A DNA stretch of 64,000 nt from Polyodon spathula (GCF_017654505.1 NC_054549.1:28507647-28571646); one strand, 5' to 3'. Shown: positions 24,541 through 37,855, counted from the first letter of the stretch. Made by a program: numbers and translations. Notes: generated from the sequence alone by a model not told the origin.

Positions 24541-27500
24541 CAGGAATGGATCAAACTGTTATTCAATGGAGTCTTTTTTCACCACTGCAGTTGTACTTTT
24601 ACATAGTGCAAGAGTGAACCAGACCCCTGAACAAGCAATTATAGGTAGAGATTAGCAAGAGAGGTGCAACCACTTGCTATCCAACAGTAATCAATCCATT
24701 GAGAACAACATTATTGAAAAATAAGAATACAAAAAGTGTTAGCTCTTCAAATACAACTGAAAACATGCACATCATGATAGGTACTGTAGTAATTACCTGT
24801 CAAAGAAAATACATAAAAACAAAGGGAATCTTATTAAAAAGCAAGAAGCAAAACAAACTTTTCATGAAAGTCTTCAAATACTAGTAATATACATGTGAGG
24901 TTTCAAATAGGGCACCAGAACAATTAATCAAACAATGAGCATTTAATTGAGGCAAAATAAAAGCTGCATTTAAAGAAAGCATACACATAACATGCAAAGA
25001 AAATGTTCTCTGGGCTGCTTCTGTTAAACGTGTTATAACGAAAATTAGAAACTCTGAATACAAACATTGCTCGGTTATAAGATTTATTTAGGCAAAAAAA
25101 AAAAAAAAAAAACAGACTGATATACTCGCACCTTGCTGCTTGAACGAGACAAATAAATAGCATAACATTTCCACCGTCACCCACTTCATTTCCCATGCCT
25201 TGAGTGAGCTCTTTGAAGTGTCAGAGGATTATTCATTTAACAGCTGCCCTTAGTCATCTTAAAATCAGACTAGGAACCGTCTGAAGCACAAGATAGGTGC
25301 CAACAGAACTGGCTAATCCAGCGTTTAAACCTGGACCATTAAGCAGCGTTGCTAAATCTAGTGTTCATGAAGGCAAGAGGATGACAGCACTGCAGACTGA
25401 AGCCTTTACTAAATATGGAATTGCATTCAGAACTGGCTTAGTCATATTTGGCCCTAATCACAGGTTATTTCAAGAATATTTGTAAATCTTTCTATGGAAG
25501 AAAAAATACAGTTTGGTAATCAAACTGTTAAAATATAAACCTGCAGAAAACTGTGCTCTTCTCTAAAAATGAGTACACGTTTAGAATGATGTGTGCAGCT
25601 TTCGTATATGAACTGCGAGACATCATAGGAAATAGCAATGCATTACAGGCAATACGCACTAAGTTATTTCTGTTTATAAGTTATTTCTGTATCTTTATGG
25701 TCTTTGAGAGCATTCCATTGCTACTTGGTACAGGGCTATTCTAGCTCAAAGGGTGAGGGTTGCTCAACCCCCTAATAATGATCCCATAAAAAAAAAAAAA
25801 AACATTTCAGATGTGCACCCTAATGGTTCCCAAGCCATCAAAAGTCCCAATTTTTAACATGAAAATTAACTGTGAGCACCATGTTTAGATCTGTTTTTTT
25901 TTAAAAAAAGCACCATGCTTATACTGAATTGCATATTTTGTAGATTTGTTGGAAAATTTACATATTTCATAAAAAAAAAAATGCAGGCTGCTAACTGTTT
26001 ACAGTGTAATACTGTATAATAACTCAGTGAGAACTAGGGGCTTTCATTGATTGGATCTAAAGACCAACAAACACGCTTTAATATGGTTATTGTTGGTCAA
26101 GCCCAGACCCCCCAAATAAGATCAAATGTGATCTAGAATTGGCTTTAGTGTGATTTTCATGATATTTTATAAGTAAGCAATGGTTGGCCAATCTCAATTC
26201 CAGCACACAGGCTACAGTAAGTGGAGATGTCCCTGTAGAACTAACTCTTGATTACCTGCCCCCAGAATAACCACAGTGCTACAACCACGCTGAGCTGAAT
26301 TATACACCCCATGGCATCAAGGGATAGTACTGCATACGTGACCTCAGGCCTCAGCTGCCCCAGCGTAATGGTATTAAGAACGGACAACGAAAAGAGCTAC
26401 CTGGGTCAGGGAAACTGCAGAACTGACCAAACGTATGAGGCCATGTCAGAAATACAACTTATCAGCTTGACAAAAACAATACATACTCTGTGTCCTGCCA
26501 TAGGAATGAAGGAGCAACAAAGCCCTTCTTAAAATCATGAGTGAAGTGTCCTTTGGCAAGGCAGCTTGACCACAATCCTACTGACATTTTTGATATGCTT
26601 CCAATGGTAGTAAAATAGTGTACATTGCCGCAAGGGCTGTAAATACAACATTATAGCCATCAGTAAAATGAAAAAGTAGGTCTCAATAACAAGTAGAAAT
26701 GTCTATGTGACATAAGTATTGACCTAAAGACTAGTCACGTCCTAATATCCCATAGATTACAATACATTAAATCATTTATTACCCAACTGCACTGAAGCTT
26801 GGTTAAGTGGTTCTCTAGAAGTGTAGCATACAGGTACATATAGGTGTCTCAACTATATCCACATCAAAAGGATACTTTCCCCAAAGGGAGATTATAAAAG
26901 ACTAACAGATACTCCCTTTCCCCCTTTGCTTTGATTAGAACTCTCACATTTATTGCAACCAAACTCAGTTCATCTCAACTCCAGCCCCCATCCCTGTTGT
27001 CAGGCATTATGAGTCATTAAACTAAAAATAGCTCTCACAGAACAGGTTCATAAACTGACACAGTATTTCACCTCTTAACCCTCTCATTAACCCAACAAAC
27101 ACTGTTAAACTATTGCCTGGCTATTTCCAAAGCTACAAATCGAGAAGTCAGTGGATGCGACAACTTAAGTTCCACTCCACCCGCCCTGAGAAACTAACAC
27201 CCAATCAGACTGTCCTCAGCCCATGAATAAATGCATTCTAATCACTGCAAAAGACAGTCCAAAATGTTGTGTGCCAAATAAAGATAGTTTGTAGCACACA
27301 ACCTGGTTCTTAAAGTAAACAGAATGAAAATACACACCAAATGCGCAGACAGATATACTGTACTGTGCTGTAATAAATCCAACCAATTAACATTTAAAAG
27401 TGTTAAGGCAAAATATATTGCATCTCCAAAATCCGACAGGCACTGACAGAGATAGAGATGTATAAATGAGACTGGTTCTGATGGTGCAGCATTATCATAG

Positions 27501-29422
27501 TTGTGGAAATTGGGCTATATACTTCATTTAGGGTTTGACAAACTGCAGCTGCACTAAATATTACATGTTCCTTAAAAGAATACAGGCAGTTCCAGCCTGA
27601 TCTGTCACCATCATCATCAGCTTGTATTCAGAATTTCAATACAACTGGAAGAAAGCACAGCTGCAAATACCTCCCCAGCAGCAAGAAAGCAGCATGAGAT
27701 AAATAGCAGAAGAATAAGGTTTATATATACAGTACATATACAAAACAATATGTATTTCTCTGTTGTCTGCTACATTGTACAGCTATACAACACATTAGTC
27801 AATAGTAAATGCTGTTCCAAAGAAATGCTGTGCAGCGGTCTATGATTATAATTGTGGCTCTCTCTGGTTTTACAGCTTTTATCTAAGCAGATGTCTTGCT
27901 TATTGAGAAATTACTAATCCTTTAACCAGTTCCAAAAAGGATGACCTGCAGTTATAGTAGTTGAACTGCTTTACCTTATTTTTAGGGCAATTGTTTATTC
28001 AAAAGCAAGAAAGAAAAAAATGCAATGGAAACTAACAGGCAGCAGATGTGCGGGAGGAAACAAACACCACCCACTGGAAACATCCGAGAATTTGTTTTCT
28101 TTTTGGAAGCGTCAGTGTGGTCTTAGTAATGCTGCGATCCAAAGATGAACGATCTCAGGTTCTCTACATCTCAGATTGGTTTGGCTGAGATCACGTGGTA
28201 AATACCGGTGCTCAGAATCTTGATTATTCAAACTGAAATTCCGTCCTTCAGAGCAATCAATATTGCAAATCTGAATGAACCCTTGCAGACAGTGTGTTAG
28301 GTGGGTATTTTTAAAGTAGGTACATCATCCCTGAGGGGGGTTACTGATCAGCTCCAAACAACTCTATAATAATGCCGAGTGGAAATAATTTCATGCTGGG
28401 CTGCCAAACAGCACCTCTGTTTAGATCTGCCACTTAGATCATTAAAAAAGATTGGTGGAATCAACCATTGGTTTGGGTTAATTTAGAGATGTACTTCAAG
28501 GTTGTCACTGAATAAAATGGCCAAAGGGATGGCGAGCGTGGTAAAATATATATTTTAAAAGAACTCCAGTATAGGTTGAAGACCTGGGTGAAAGTTCTAG
28601 AAAATGAGAAAGGCTCTTGAAGTTTGATGGGTTGTAATCTTGAGAGTTCTCTGGTTCTTGCACGGCTTCAGTATCACTAGTTCCGTTTAATTATTGCTGA
28701 TCTTAGCAAAAATACCTCTACATGAGGCTGCAATTCCATACCTACCTCTTGACTGCAAGACAACTCAGAAATGTAATTGCACCAATGGCATCAACATTTG
28801 TTATATTGCAACACTCCTTTGGGGTTAAATAGACTTACATTTGAGATGGCAATTTGAACATTGATTTAAAGTCGCATCATTTTCACTCCCTTGATAAATG
28901 GCTCACTTACACTTTTGCTTCAGTTTGGGTCAAAAGAAATATCTACTTTGAGAGGGGCCAATAGACCTGATTTCTAGTATGTGGTTTATGTCTGAAAGTA
29001 CAGTCATCTCAACAACCTTCTTTGGAATTGATTTTAGGTAAGAGTTATTTGCAAGATTCTGGCTATTTCTTAAGACATAACAAAACATCCCTGGCCCTAT
29101 AGCTCTCAGTTTACCTTGCAGCATTTGGTTCAGCAAACACAAGCGTTCAGCTGACAGTATGAAGCTGAATACATTTTGTTTCTCCCTACTCTGGGAGTTT
29201 GTCTTTAGCCAGAACATAAAGTAACATAAAAGCATAATCTTTGAAGTCTCAGACTAAAAGACTGAGCTAATTTGGACATGCATAGAGCTTTGTTTTATCA
29301 ATCTAGCACTCTTTCTCTTTCATAGTACAAAGCAATATTCACCTTCTAGGAGGACATCTTCCCATGACATGTCAAATGGGTCATTCATTGGATAAATTAA
29401 TTGTGTACTGGGTTCACTTAAA

Positions 29423-29556
29423 CCAGGGGTCGGCAAGTTTGGTCCATCTGTCCTTAATAATTAAACTGAACTAATGAATCCTCTGACCAGTGCTTACATC
29501 ATCAAACAAACCAATAGGTGGAATGGCCCTCCATTACAGGACTTCCTTACCCCTTG
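29423..29556. mobile_element. Degenerate hAT-like MITE
   Basis: The left end CCAGGGGTCGGCAAGTTTGG matches the CAGGGGTCGGCAA type terminus common to hAT-derived repeats. The right end, CTTCCTTACCCCTTG, is its diverged inverted copy (AAGGGGTAAGGAAG). Both are flanked by a TTAAA-containing sequence (CTTAAA on the left, TTTAAAC on the right). The interior TCCTTAATAATTAAACTGAAC is also typical of this repeat group in fish. It is old and non-coding. Confidence 0.5.
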
Positions 29557-32500
29557 TTTAAACAGTCAGTTAGCCAATTACTGTAACCCCCATAGAAAAA
29601 TTGAGCAAATACGCAACTACAAGTGTACAAGAGGAGTGTTAAGAGGAATTCTAACCAGAAAGGGTCTCTTTCTAACCAGCAGAAGCTTATGGCTACTCCA
29701 ATAGGCGAGGACCAAAACCAGAACAGACTGCTAGTCTATCGTGCTCTACTTTTAGAATATTTTTTAAAGTGAAGAAAATGTAAAGGTTTGCGAGCACAAT
29801 AAGCAAGAGGTGTGAAGTGAAGCCAATAGGGTAGGAAATGAATTTTAAAAGCTTTAGGGACTATTGCTTTACAATGATAATAGTCTATGCTTAACATTCT
29901 GTCCTTATTTCTCTTGAGACTGTGCTGACCAAGGCATTTCCTGAAGGCATGAATAAGCAGTGACATGAAAACTTAGCCCATCGACTGGTGAACTAGCACT
30001 GCTTAATCATGTGCTACAAGGCACAACACAATCTATTAAAATTACAAGCGTTGTTCACAGGACAAGAATACAGGATGAAGTAAAGTAAAGCGCAGCGGGA
30101 CACAACACACATCTGACTAAAATACAAAATAACTCCCTCTCTGTAATATAGTGAAGGAATAATGTAACTATGTGAATTAACCATGCATAAAGCACCATGT
30201 AATCAATGCTATGATTTTTCAAAAAAAAAAAGCATTCCCACTCATGGATCATTTTAATTAGCAGTTTTTAAACAGTGGCTAAATGGTGGTCAGGAGTTTA
30301 GTTCGAAACGACAGACAAGCAAACCAAGTGTGAGAAGGAGAGTGGGTCGGGAGATGGAAAGCTAGAATGGGCTTGCCCCAGGTTCGGCTGCCAGACCGGG
30401 ACTGAAGCAAAGCTGAAGCGTCTCGTCTCCCAGAGAAAGCCACAGCTCATCTTGCAGCAAAAAATTAAATACATTAGGAAAGAAAATCATGCAATAGGCC
30501 TAATATTTATTTAGTTATAAAACAAATGCTGAATAAGATGTCTGCGTATAAAGTGTCAGTGTAGCTTTTCTTCAGTTCAGATACTGTATCAAAGGGGAGA
30601 GACAGAAATGGCAGTTAGACTGAAAAGTTGTTTACAGTTTTAACACCGGGACTGTTACTGTAGAAATATTGCATGAATTGCTAGTACAGGGAATTGGAGG
30701 ATATGATGTAGGAGTATTATATCCGAGGCACGTTATAACAGAGAGCCTTATCACAAGGGAGCAATATAGTAAGCCTTTTGTGTGAATAATGCTAGTAGGC
30801 CTATCACTGTTGTCTCTTGTACTCCATTTTATTGCAGGTCTTTGTTCCAGGCAGTCCCTTACTTATTAATTTGACCCTACTGATGATGAATAAAATAATT
30901 AAAAGGACCTGGTTGGAAAAAAAAAATACTTTCAATAGAGGACTGCCTTCCCCTGTGCTTGGAAAATAAATGGAATCAGTCAATCAGGTATTGTATTATA
31001 GCAATCAGATCTATGGATTAGTGAATGTAGTCTTCTGTTCATTATTATTTAGAAAGACACAACAGTTTTACAGTGGAAGTAGAAGTGCAAGGGGTGAGTT
31101 AATGTGTAAAAGGCTGCGTTGAGCACAATTCACACAGGACATAAAATACCTCCTCAGCTTCACTGATAACCTCCGAGAAAGGGAATCGAATATGAAGGCA
31201 GCACACTGGTTTCTCCGAGAGAAATATTACACCACTACTCTGCTTTTTTCAAAGGACATCAAGATAGAATAAATGCATAACTAGGGCAACTTAGGTGTCA
31301 GTTGAGCTGAAAGCAGACACCTGCAGGGCTGGTGTTTGTCCTCCAGGGGCTGGTAGCTAACCGACATCTGCTGTCACACTCCTGGGTGCAAAGAGGCAAT
31401 TGGCTTGGTTTTTGGATCAGAGGATGCCTACTGTCGTGTGGAGTTTCTACAGTGAGGGAACATAAATAGGTTTGGTTTAATGGCACTCAGAGGTTATTGT
31501 TTTTATTCCCTGCTTTTTCAACTTTCAGACAAGCATTGAAGAATGCATGCCTCTCTGGACATCATTTATTTAGAGCTTCCAGCGTCGTACAAATCTGAAC
31601 ACTTACCAACGGACAGGGTTTAATGCAAGTAATGTGTAAAGTACAACTGCTAAGGCTCAGGAAAATGTGGTTAGCACTCCCAGTTGCTACAGAATGTTAT
31701 AGAAGCAATAAAATGCTTACCCCAAAGTGGCTTGTTTAAAAAATAAAAAGACGTTCATCTTTCTGCAGGTTAGGAATCTGTTGCTGCAGGCAGCAGCCTT
31801 TTAAAATGTAAAACACTGACTGTGTAATATTGACACATCTTGGTGCAATAGCACAATGGGCAATCTTAATTTCAATGAAAATGTTTGTTAACATCTTCTA
31901 AATTTTTTGTAGTCATTTTTGTATTACTTTAGTATAAATACATGTTAATTTGGATTCATATGTTGTTTTTTTCTGACTTTATGTGAACGAAAAGACACAC
32001 ATTTGCCTGTTTTCCCATTAGAAATAGTGATATTTTGAAATATCACTGTCCTGGTCACAAAAGCAAAGTTTGTGGGGAATAATAGCCATTTTCTATACTT
32101 TTGAGGCATAAGCAATTAGGAAATAACACTTACTACCCAGGAACAAAAAAAAAAAAAAAAATTTGTTACACGGTGCTATCATTGTAAGTCCAGTAGTATG
32201 GCTATGCTATATTTCAACTACTTTATAATATTTAAAATCTTTTTGGACCCACTGTCTGAATAGTGCAAGGATGTTAGTTTTAAGCTAGGATAAGGCAGAA
32301 GCCCACATTTAGTCACACATTTTGCATCAATTAGCTATGGAAAGGCAGGTCGCATCTCAAATTGCAATCAGGCTAGCATATCAACACCCTCACTGCAAGT
32401 TCAGAAATGGGAATGAAGCCCACAAACTAGGATTGGATTTAACTGACTTATTTTCTCCTCTGTTTTAGAAAATTATTTTCCAAATCTTAATGTTTAATTG

Positions 32501-33213
32501 TTACATCATAAAAATGTCTCTGAAGGCACATATTACCAAAATATATCAGTTTGGGTATTTCAAATACATAAATGAGTATATATTTTGGAAAGAAAAAATG
32601 TATTACATGCAACATTACCAATAACCCTCCCCACACAGATATTTAAAGTATTCAAAAGAATCATTTAAGCTACAACAGCAAGTCAATAGCATGGTTGCAA
32701 TTATAGTACGACTACACCAGTAATTGCAGTGCTATTGATGTACGCAATTGGCATCATAGACTCCTTACTAATTACACAATACATGGAACCACAAAGGTCT
32801 TTCTACAGAATGGAACCTCTCGCTGAACAATGACACCCTTTATAATAACAGGCCTGTCTATCATCAGGACACAGCTGCTAATCAGCTGACTTCACAAGAA
32901 AGAGAAAGCAAGGAGGTTTAACAAAATAGAGATAAAACAACATGTAGGACTCGTAAATAGGGACAGTCAAATGTGCACCCAAGATGTGTTATGGTGGGGT
33001 GGGGGAGGAATTGGCGTATTGTGTAAACACCCATGTGGCAAGCATACAGTCATCTGTCAACATTTCTAAATAACTGGAAACTAAGCAATATATTTCAATG
33101 TCTCTTAAGCGCTCTAAAGTGGATCGTTTCAAAACGTTTAAATATTAAGATGGGATTTTCTCCTTTCAAAAAGAGACAATTTCCAGGCCACTCATTAAAT
33201 CCCACAATCCATC
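29557..33213 (-). other. GRIP2 intron 1, between the 29.4-kb MITE and the solo LTR
   Basis: Unique-looking AT-rich sequence except for one copy of a dispersed repeat at 31895-32178, listed separately. I recognise no exon or regulatory element here. Confidence 0.7.
31895..32178 (+). repeat. Dispersed repeat, copy A (forward)
   Basis: It matches the reverse complement of 34391-34667 almost throughout, from CTTCTAAATTTTTTGTAGTC to AACAAAA, an A run and TTACACGGTG. Copy A has a longer A run (about 19) in the same place. It contains a perfect 22-base palindrome at 32026-32047, AGTGATATTT-TG-AAATATCACT. I do not recognise the family. It has no coding frame and no clear terminal inverted repeats, so it may be the 3' end of a retroelement or an unclassified MITE. 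Confidence 0.85.
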
Positions 33214-33816
33214 TGTGGCAGTGTGCCCCATCCATGTGTGTTTTATGTGTTGTGTTGCGTGTGGCGTGTTAATGTTGCGGTTTAGGTATTGGTGCACAGG
33301 ATATAAATGGGTCTGTGTAGCACGCGTGATTTAAAATATATAGTTGTATTTTGGATCACTTCACGTGCATTTAAAGCATTTAATAGTATGTGAGCACGGG
33401 ATTGCACAAATGAATTCACATGCTGGGATTCAAATGAATAATTAATTAGTAATTGAATCCCAGCACAACAGTATATATAGATGCACATTTCACTCACTCT
33501 GGGTTGTGTGTTCAGGGCGAAGGAACGGGAGAGAGTGAGGAGGTAAAGAAAATAAAAACAACTGCTACGAGTGCTGGAAGAACCAGCACCATACTTGTGT
33601 TGTGTTTAGTGTTCTTGTCCTGTTTGTTAGTGTCTGTTCATTTTGTTTGTCTTTTATTTTGGCCTCAAGTGACCTGTTCTGTTTTGTTCAACCTTTTATT
33701 TTCTGTGTGTTAATAAACGCACCGAGTGTCGCAGCATCTGAGTTTCTCCTGCCAGTACTGCTTGTCTGTGTACTCGTTTCTGGCCTGACGTCACCCCTAC
33801 AGCCAGTCTGTTCACA
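33214..33816 (+). mobile_element. Solo LTR, probably Ty3/Gypsy, with 5-bp target duplication
   Basis: It starts TGTGGCAGTGTGCC and ends CTGTTCACA, so it has the canonical TG...CA ends. The direct repeat CCATC lies immediately outside on both sides (33209-33213 and 33817-33821), the 5-bp target duplication expected of a Gypsy insertion. Inside are a TATATATAG promoter-like box at about 33471 and an AATAAA signal at about 33711. There is no internal coding region, so the copy is the product of LTR recombination. The plus orientation is inferred from the order TATA then AATAAA. It sits in GRIP2 intron 1, antisense to the gene. Confidence 0.85.
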
Positions 33817-33992
33817 CCATCCCAACAAGAACATCTCTCAGCCTGGGTACAAAATAGAATATGTACAGACCTGTATTTCTAATCTGATTCTATTCCTGCT
33901 ACACCATCTCTTTATCCACAAGGTTAGATCCTGAGGGAAATATGCAATTGCAAAATGTTCCTTCTACAGTTCCAGCTATCTAGTCATTCAGA

Positions 33993-34006
33993 GGGGGGGG
34001 GGGGGG
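33993..34006. repeat. Poly-G run (14)
   Basis: An uninterrupted G14 tract 175 bases after the solo LTR. No other structure is linked to it. Confidence 0.9.
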
Positions 34007-34390
34007 TTATACACTATAGAAATAGTAACTTACTCTGTCATCACACCCACTGTGGATGTGCCTTCTGGGGCCAATTACAAAACAGAGAGGCGAAGAGTGA
34101 AGAACAGGGAGAGTCAGCCGCAGTGCGAAGGGCACGGTGTTGAGAACTGGTTTCAGCTGGAAAAAGGCTCAAGCCTTCCCCTCCACCCGCTAACCTTCCC
34201 CACCTTGAACTCCAAGGCAGCAACACAGCATCCTCTCTGGAATAATGAATTTCAGTTAGAAGGACAGAGCATTATATAAATACAAGTCATTTGACTGCAG
34301 AGTGAAGAAGCTGTTGATTGCCTCTGAACAATACTTGATGTTGCACATCATCAGATCAAATCCGATAAAGGTCCAATGCTTCTCCCATTA

Positions 34391-34667
34391 AGAACACTAT
34401 GTAACACAATTTTTGTTCCTGGGTTGTAAGTGTTATTTCCTAATTGCTTATGCCTTAAAAGTATAGAAAATGGCTATTATTCCCCACAAACTTTGCTTTT
34501 GTGACCAGGACAGTGATATTTCAAAATATCAATATTTCCAATGGGAAAATGGGCAAATGTGTGTCTTTTCATTCACATAAAGTCAGAAAAAAACAATATA
34601 TGAATCCAAATTAACATGTATTTATACTAAAGTAATAAAAAAAAATGACTACAAAAGATTTAGAAGT
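34391..34667 (-). repeat. Dispersed repeat, copy B (inverted)
   Basis: The inverted partner of 31895-32178, about 2.2 kb away, with more than 90 per cent identity by eye. The palindrome of copy A is slightly broken here (ATCAATATT in place of ATCACTATT). The pair flanks the solo LTR and could form a long stem in a single-stranded transcript. Confidence 0.85.
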
Positions 34668-37600
34668 GAGTAGTTTTTCAAGATTTACGATTATACTGTA
34701 TTTATTTTGATGCGACAGTACAGAATAATCCTCTTTCACCTGTAACAGTTTTACCGCCCAATGACAGCTTAGACAGACCACTGGAATATTCTACTATATG
34801 GTCTGTCAATAAGCGCTTCAAAGACCTGCATCTTTATTCAGAATCATATACTGTACATGCTTAAACCTAAGTATCAATCGTTTAGTTCAGTTTTGCTCCA
34901 CTGAGAAAAGCTTCTACGTACATATTTGATCGAAGCCAACTGAATCTTTACAATAGCAAAAGCTGCAAATGGGTTCGCTACTGGGGTTGCAAAATTTGCC
35001 ATGATTCTCCTATATGTGTACTCATTACAAACAAGCTTTCCGATTTATGTATACACTACACAAGCTTACTCCTGCCTTCTCCCCACTCTGCCAATCTCAA
35101 TTTGAACAAAACGGATAATGCTCCAGCTCTGCTTGCAGCAGGAGGAGGTTATGCATGCCATCTATTTATATATATTTAAGTAATCAAATATAAAAAAATA
35201 TAATATGACCCCCTGTAAAATTAAGACTGACACCCACGTGCCAAGGGGAATCTGACCTTTCAAATATGGTAGAACGACATTTCAGTCTTGTTGCCAGGTT
35301 TGTACTTGAAAGGCAATATAAAGAAATAACACAATCACTGCATTTCAATGAAGTCAAACATGTTTATAACATGTTTTATGTGATAGCCTTTGTGACCAAG
35401 CTGCAAGTGAAAAAGGCAGACTTCAAGTGTATGTATTTCAGGATCTCAAAATAATGAAATGGGATTTCTGCAGCTCAAAAGGAAATTAAATCCCTCCGCT
35501 GATGATATACAAAGCCTGGTTGATGTGAAGGGTTATTACTGGCCACCAAGATGCAGGGGAATAAAATAAGTTCAATTGCCACTGTCAAGATGTTTCATTC
35601 ATATTACAGTATTCAAGAAGAAGTCACAGTTCTAATTAACACAGCTTACATGAATGAGTGGAATGTATTATCAAAATAGGATAATGGAGTCCCCCGAGCC
35701 TTGTAAAAGCATCACCATTTGGGGTGCAAGAACATGCATGTGTGTTTTTGTGGAGCTTCTGATTTGGGTGGAGGCCTTGGCGCTACCGGTCAGACGACCA
35801 ACAAATCTAGGTGGAGATTGCCAGGCTAGGACCTTCTTTCCAAGGTTTAGTTGCTTGGGACTTTTAGTTGCTTTCATTTGGAGGGGGGGGGGGTTGGGGG
35901 GGGTTGGCTTCATAGCAGGAGCAGAGACATAAAAATTGGGCATTTCAAATTGATTAGAAAAACAAAATAGGTCTACAAAAAAAACTAATACATAAAAACA
36001 AAAACAAAAATCATTTTTTTTTTTACCTGGGGCATGCTAGTGGTTGAAAATTGGACTGTTGACCCAAGTATGATAAGACAAGGATCACGTATTCCTAGCT
36101 TGAGGCGGAATGGCAACTGAAACATTCTGCTCTACAAGACATTCAGTCTCATATGTCAGCTTTCATGCAATACTCAACACTGACAACACATCTGACTCCA
36201 GGCAAATCAAACTACCACCTCTGAAGTCCAGGCATCAACCCAGAAGAAGCCTTCATTATGGGACACAACCTTCCGACAGAAGCTCTGTGTCCCACAATGA
36301 ACAGAACCCAAAGAGGTCAGTGTTTCATTTTTTTGTGAAGAAAAAGCAAAGCATCCCCAGGGGACATCATTGAAGGGTTTGTAAACAACGTAAAATGGAA
36401 ATGTGAAAAAGATCCATTTCATTGATCTACCCAAGAGGTTAAAACAGTGCAGCAGTGAAATTGTTCATTAAATCTGGACACCACCTGTCACAGAACTTTG
36501 AGAGAACCATAGTATAAAGCAGTAGTGTAAAGGTCTCATTCCTTCCTTTGGCATCTGGTTCTTAGAACTAAAAACAGACAGACAAATGAAATACTGAGGG
36601 ATTACATCCCAATTCCAAATGAGACACAAGAAACAGAGACAGGTTAACTGATGTATCCTCACGGGTACTCTATTGCTAATGAATGTCCTGAACAAGTCTC
36701 ATCACAACCCAATAGGGTATTCACCAGATCCGCAATTTCTAATCACAAACAGGTTCTTCCCAGTGCATGTGAATTTCCTAACTTCAAAAGAACAGGTACT
36801 CATTTTGTATTCATGACAATCATAAATGCATGCATGGTAGGTAATCAAAAAAAAAAAAAAAAAAAAAAACACACATTTCACACGTATAGCCTGGTATTGC
36901 AATTTTTTTTTTTTTTTTTTTTTAAATATGCTGTCTATTTTTTCTGCACACTATATGAATGTCCAATTACAGTCTCTCACCACCGTGAGTCCCCACAACA
37001 GGTGGTCAGTGGGCATTCTGTGATCCAACAAACAACCCACTTCCACCTAGGAGCTTAAGAGCAGATTTTAGAGCTACCAGCCTCTGGAGGGCAAAGGCCA
37101 GCCCTGCTATGTCCTTGTGGAACCCCCAGTGAAGACTGGCAACTTTGCACAGGCACAATTCTCACCTGCACTCGCCAGAATGTATGACTTGCTGCACACC
37201 ATGTGGTCATGTCTTCACTAGAGGAGCCACTCAAGGAATCCATTTCTAATGATTTTAATTCACAATTCTCTAAAAACAATTAGTTACTATGTAAGGACAC
37301 CAGCAAGTAATCTGCGGTATCAAATCCAAAAGTTATTCCGATCCAAGTTTATTGTAATTATTGCCCTTGAAATACTTCAAATGATGCTGAACTCGAGTAC
37401 TTCATCCAACTCTAAATTACCACCACAAAAATCAGAAAGCTAATGACTTGACTCATTAAAACCGTTTGTGCTTCTTGGGACACTTTCCTTAGGGCTTGCC
37501 AGGCTACATCACACCAGCTTGCATTGAAAGGAGGTTGTTAACACACTCTGAAGCTTTGAAGTATGCAATTCCTGCTGTGTCTGTGCATAAATCTGGCTCC

Positions 37601-37789
37601 CAGCACAATCTCCGATTTAACTTATTAATGATGATTTACAGCAAGTCGGTACTGTAATTGAGTTCTACATGCAATAGGTGTAAAAGTGAAGTAATGCTGT
37701 TCGCACACAATCATCTGGAAATGCGACAGCCGAACAAGCCAGAAACAAGATAAAGCTCTGCTATGAACTTCATGACTATCACAAACACA
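34668..37789 (-). other. GRIP2 intron 1, 34.7-37.8 kb
   Basis: Holds a G-rich block at 35883-35903 (runs of 11 and 8 G) and a facing A23 and T21 pair at 36847-36923. The open frames at 35.65-35.93 kb and 36.1-36.4 kb match no family I recognise. No exon is supported. Confidence 0.65.
36847..36923. repeat. A23 and T21 tracts facing each other across 33 bases
   Basis: A23 at 36847-36869 and T21 at 36903-36923 are separated by a 33-base loop (ACACATTTCACACG onward). As RNA or single-stranded DNA this gives a perfect A:T stem of about 21 pairs. The two runs may be tails of two retroposons in opposite orientation, or slippage products. Confidence 0.85.
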
Positions 37790-37855
37790 GTGGAGATGGG
37801 GGATTTGAACATCAGGCCTTTTCGTTTTAAAGCAAGCTCAATCCACAAATCATCA
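37790..37855 (-). repeat. tRNA-like SINE fragment
   Basis: The minus strand reads GTGGATTGAGC (D-arm and A-box-like), then GCTTTAAAACGAAAAGG (anticodon-arm-like), then CTGATGTTCAAATCCC (T-arm, B box GTTCAAATCC). The order and spacing are those of a tRNA. The anticodon stem does not pair well, so it is not a working tRNA gene. A tRNA-derived SINE head is the likely source. No tail or target duplication was identified. Confidence 0.45.

Larger units (their letters stand above)
17314..29422 (-). other. GRIP2 intron 1, central part
   Basis: AT-rich intron DNA upstream of the candidate alternative exon. It contains an AT microsatellite (21667-21728), a 176-bp MITE (21925-22100), a CA microsatellite (22414-22462) and poly-A runs near 24515-24540 and 25092-25111. 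On the minus strand, 17314-17580 would be the leader and promoter side of the alternative exon; no clear TATA box is seen there. No host exon was recognised elsewhere. Confidence 0.7.

Noticed and set aside
35654..35943. Overlapping open frames on both strands as a gene
   Set aside because: No recognised domain, no splice signals in agreement, and much of one end is translated poly-G.
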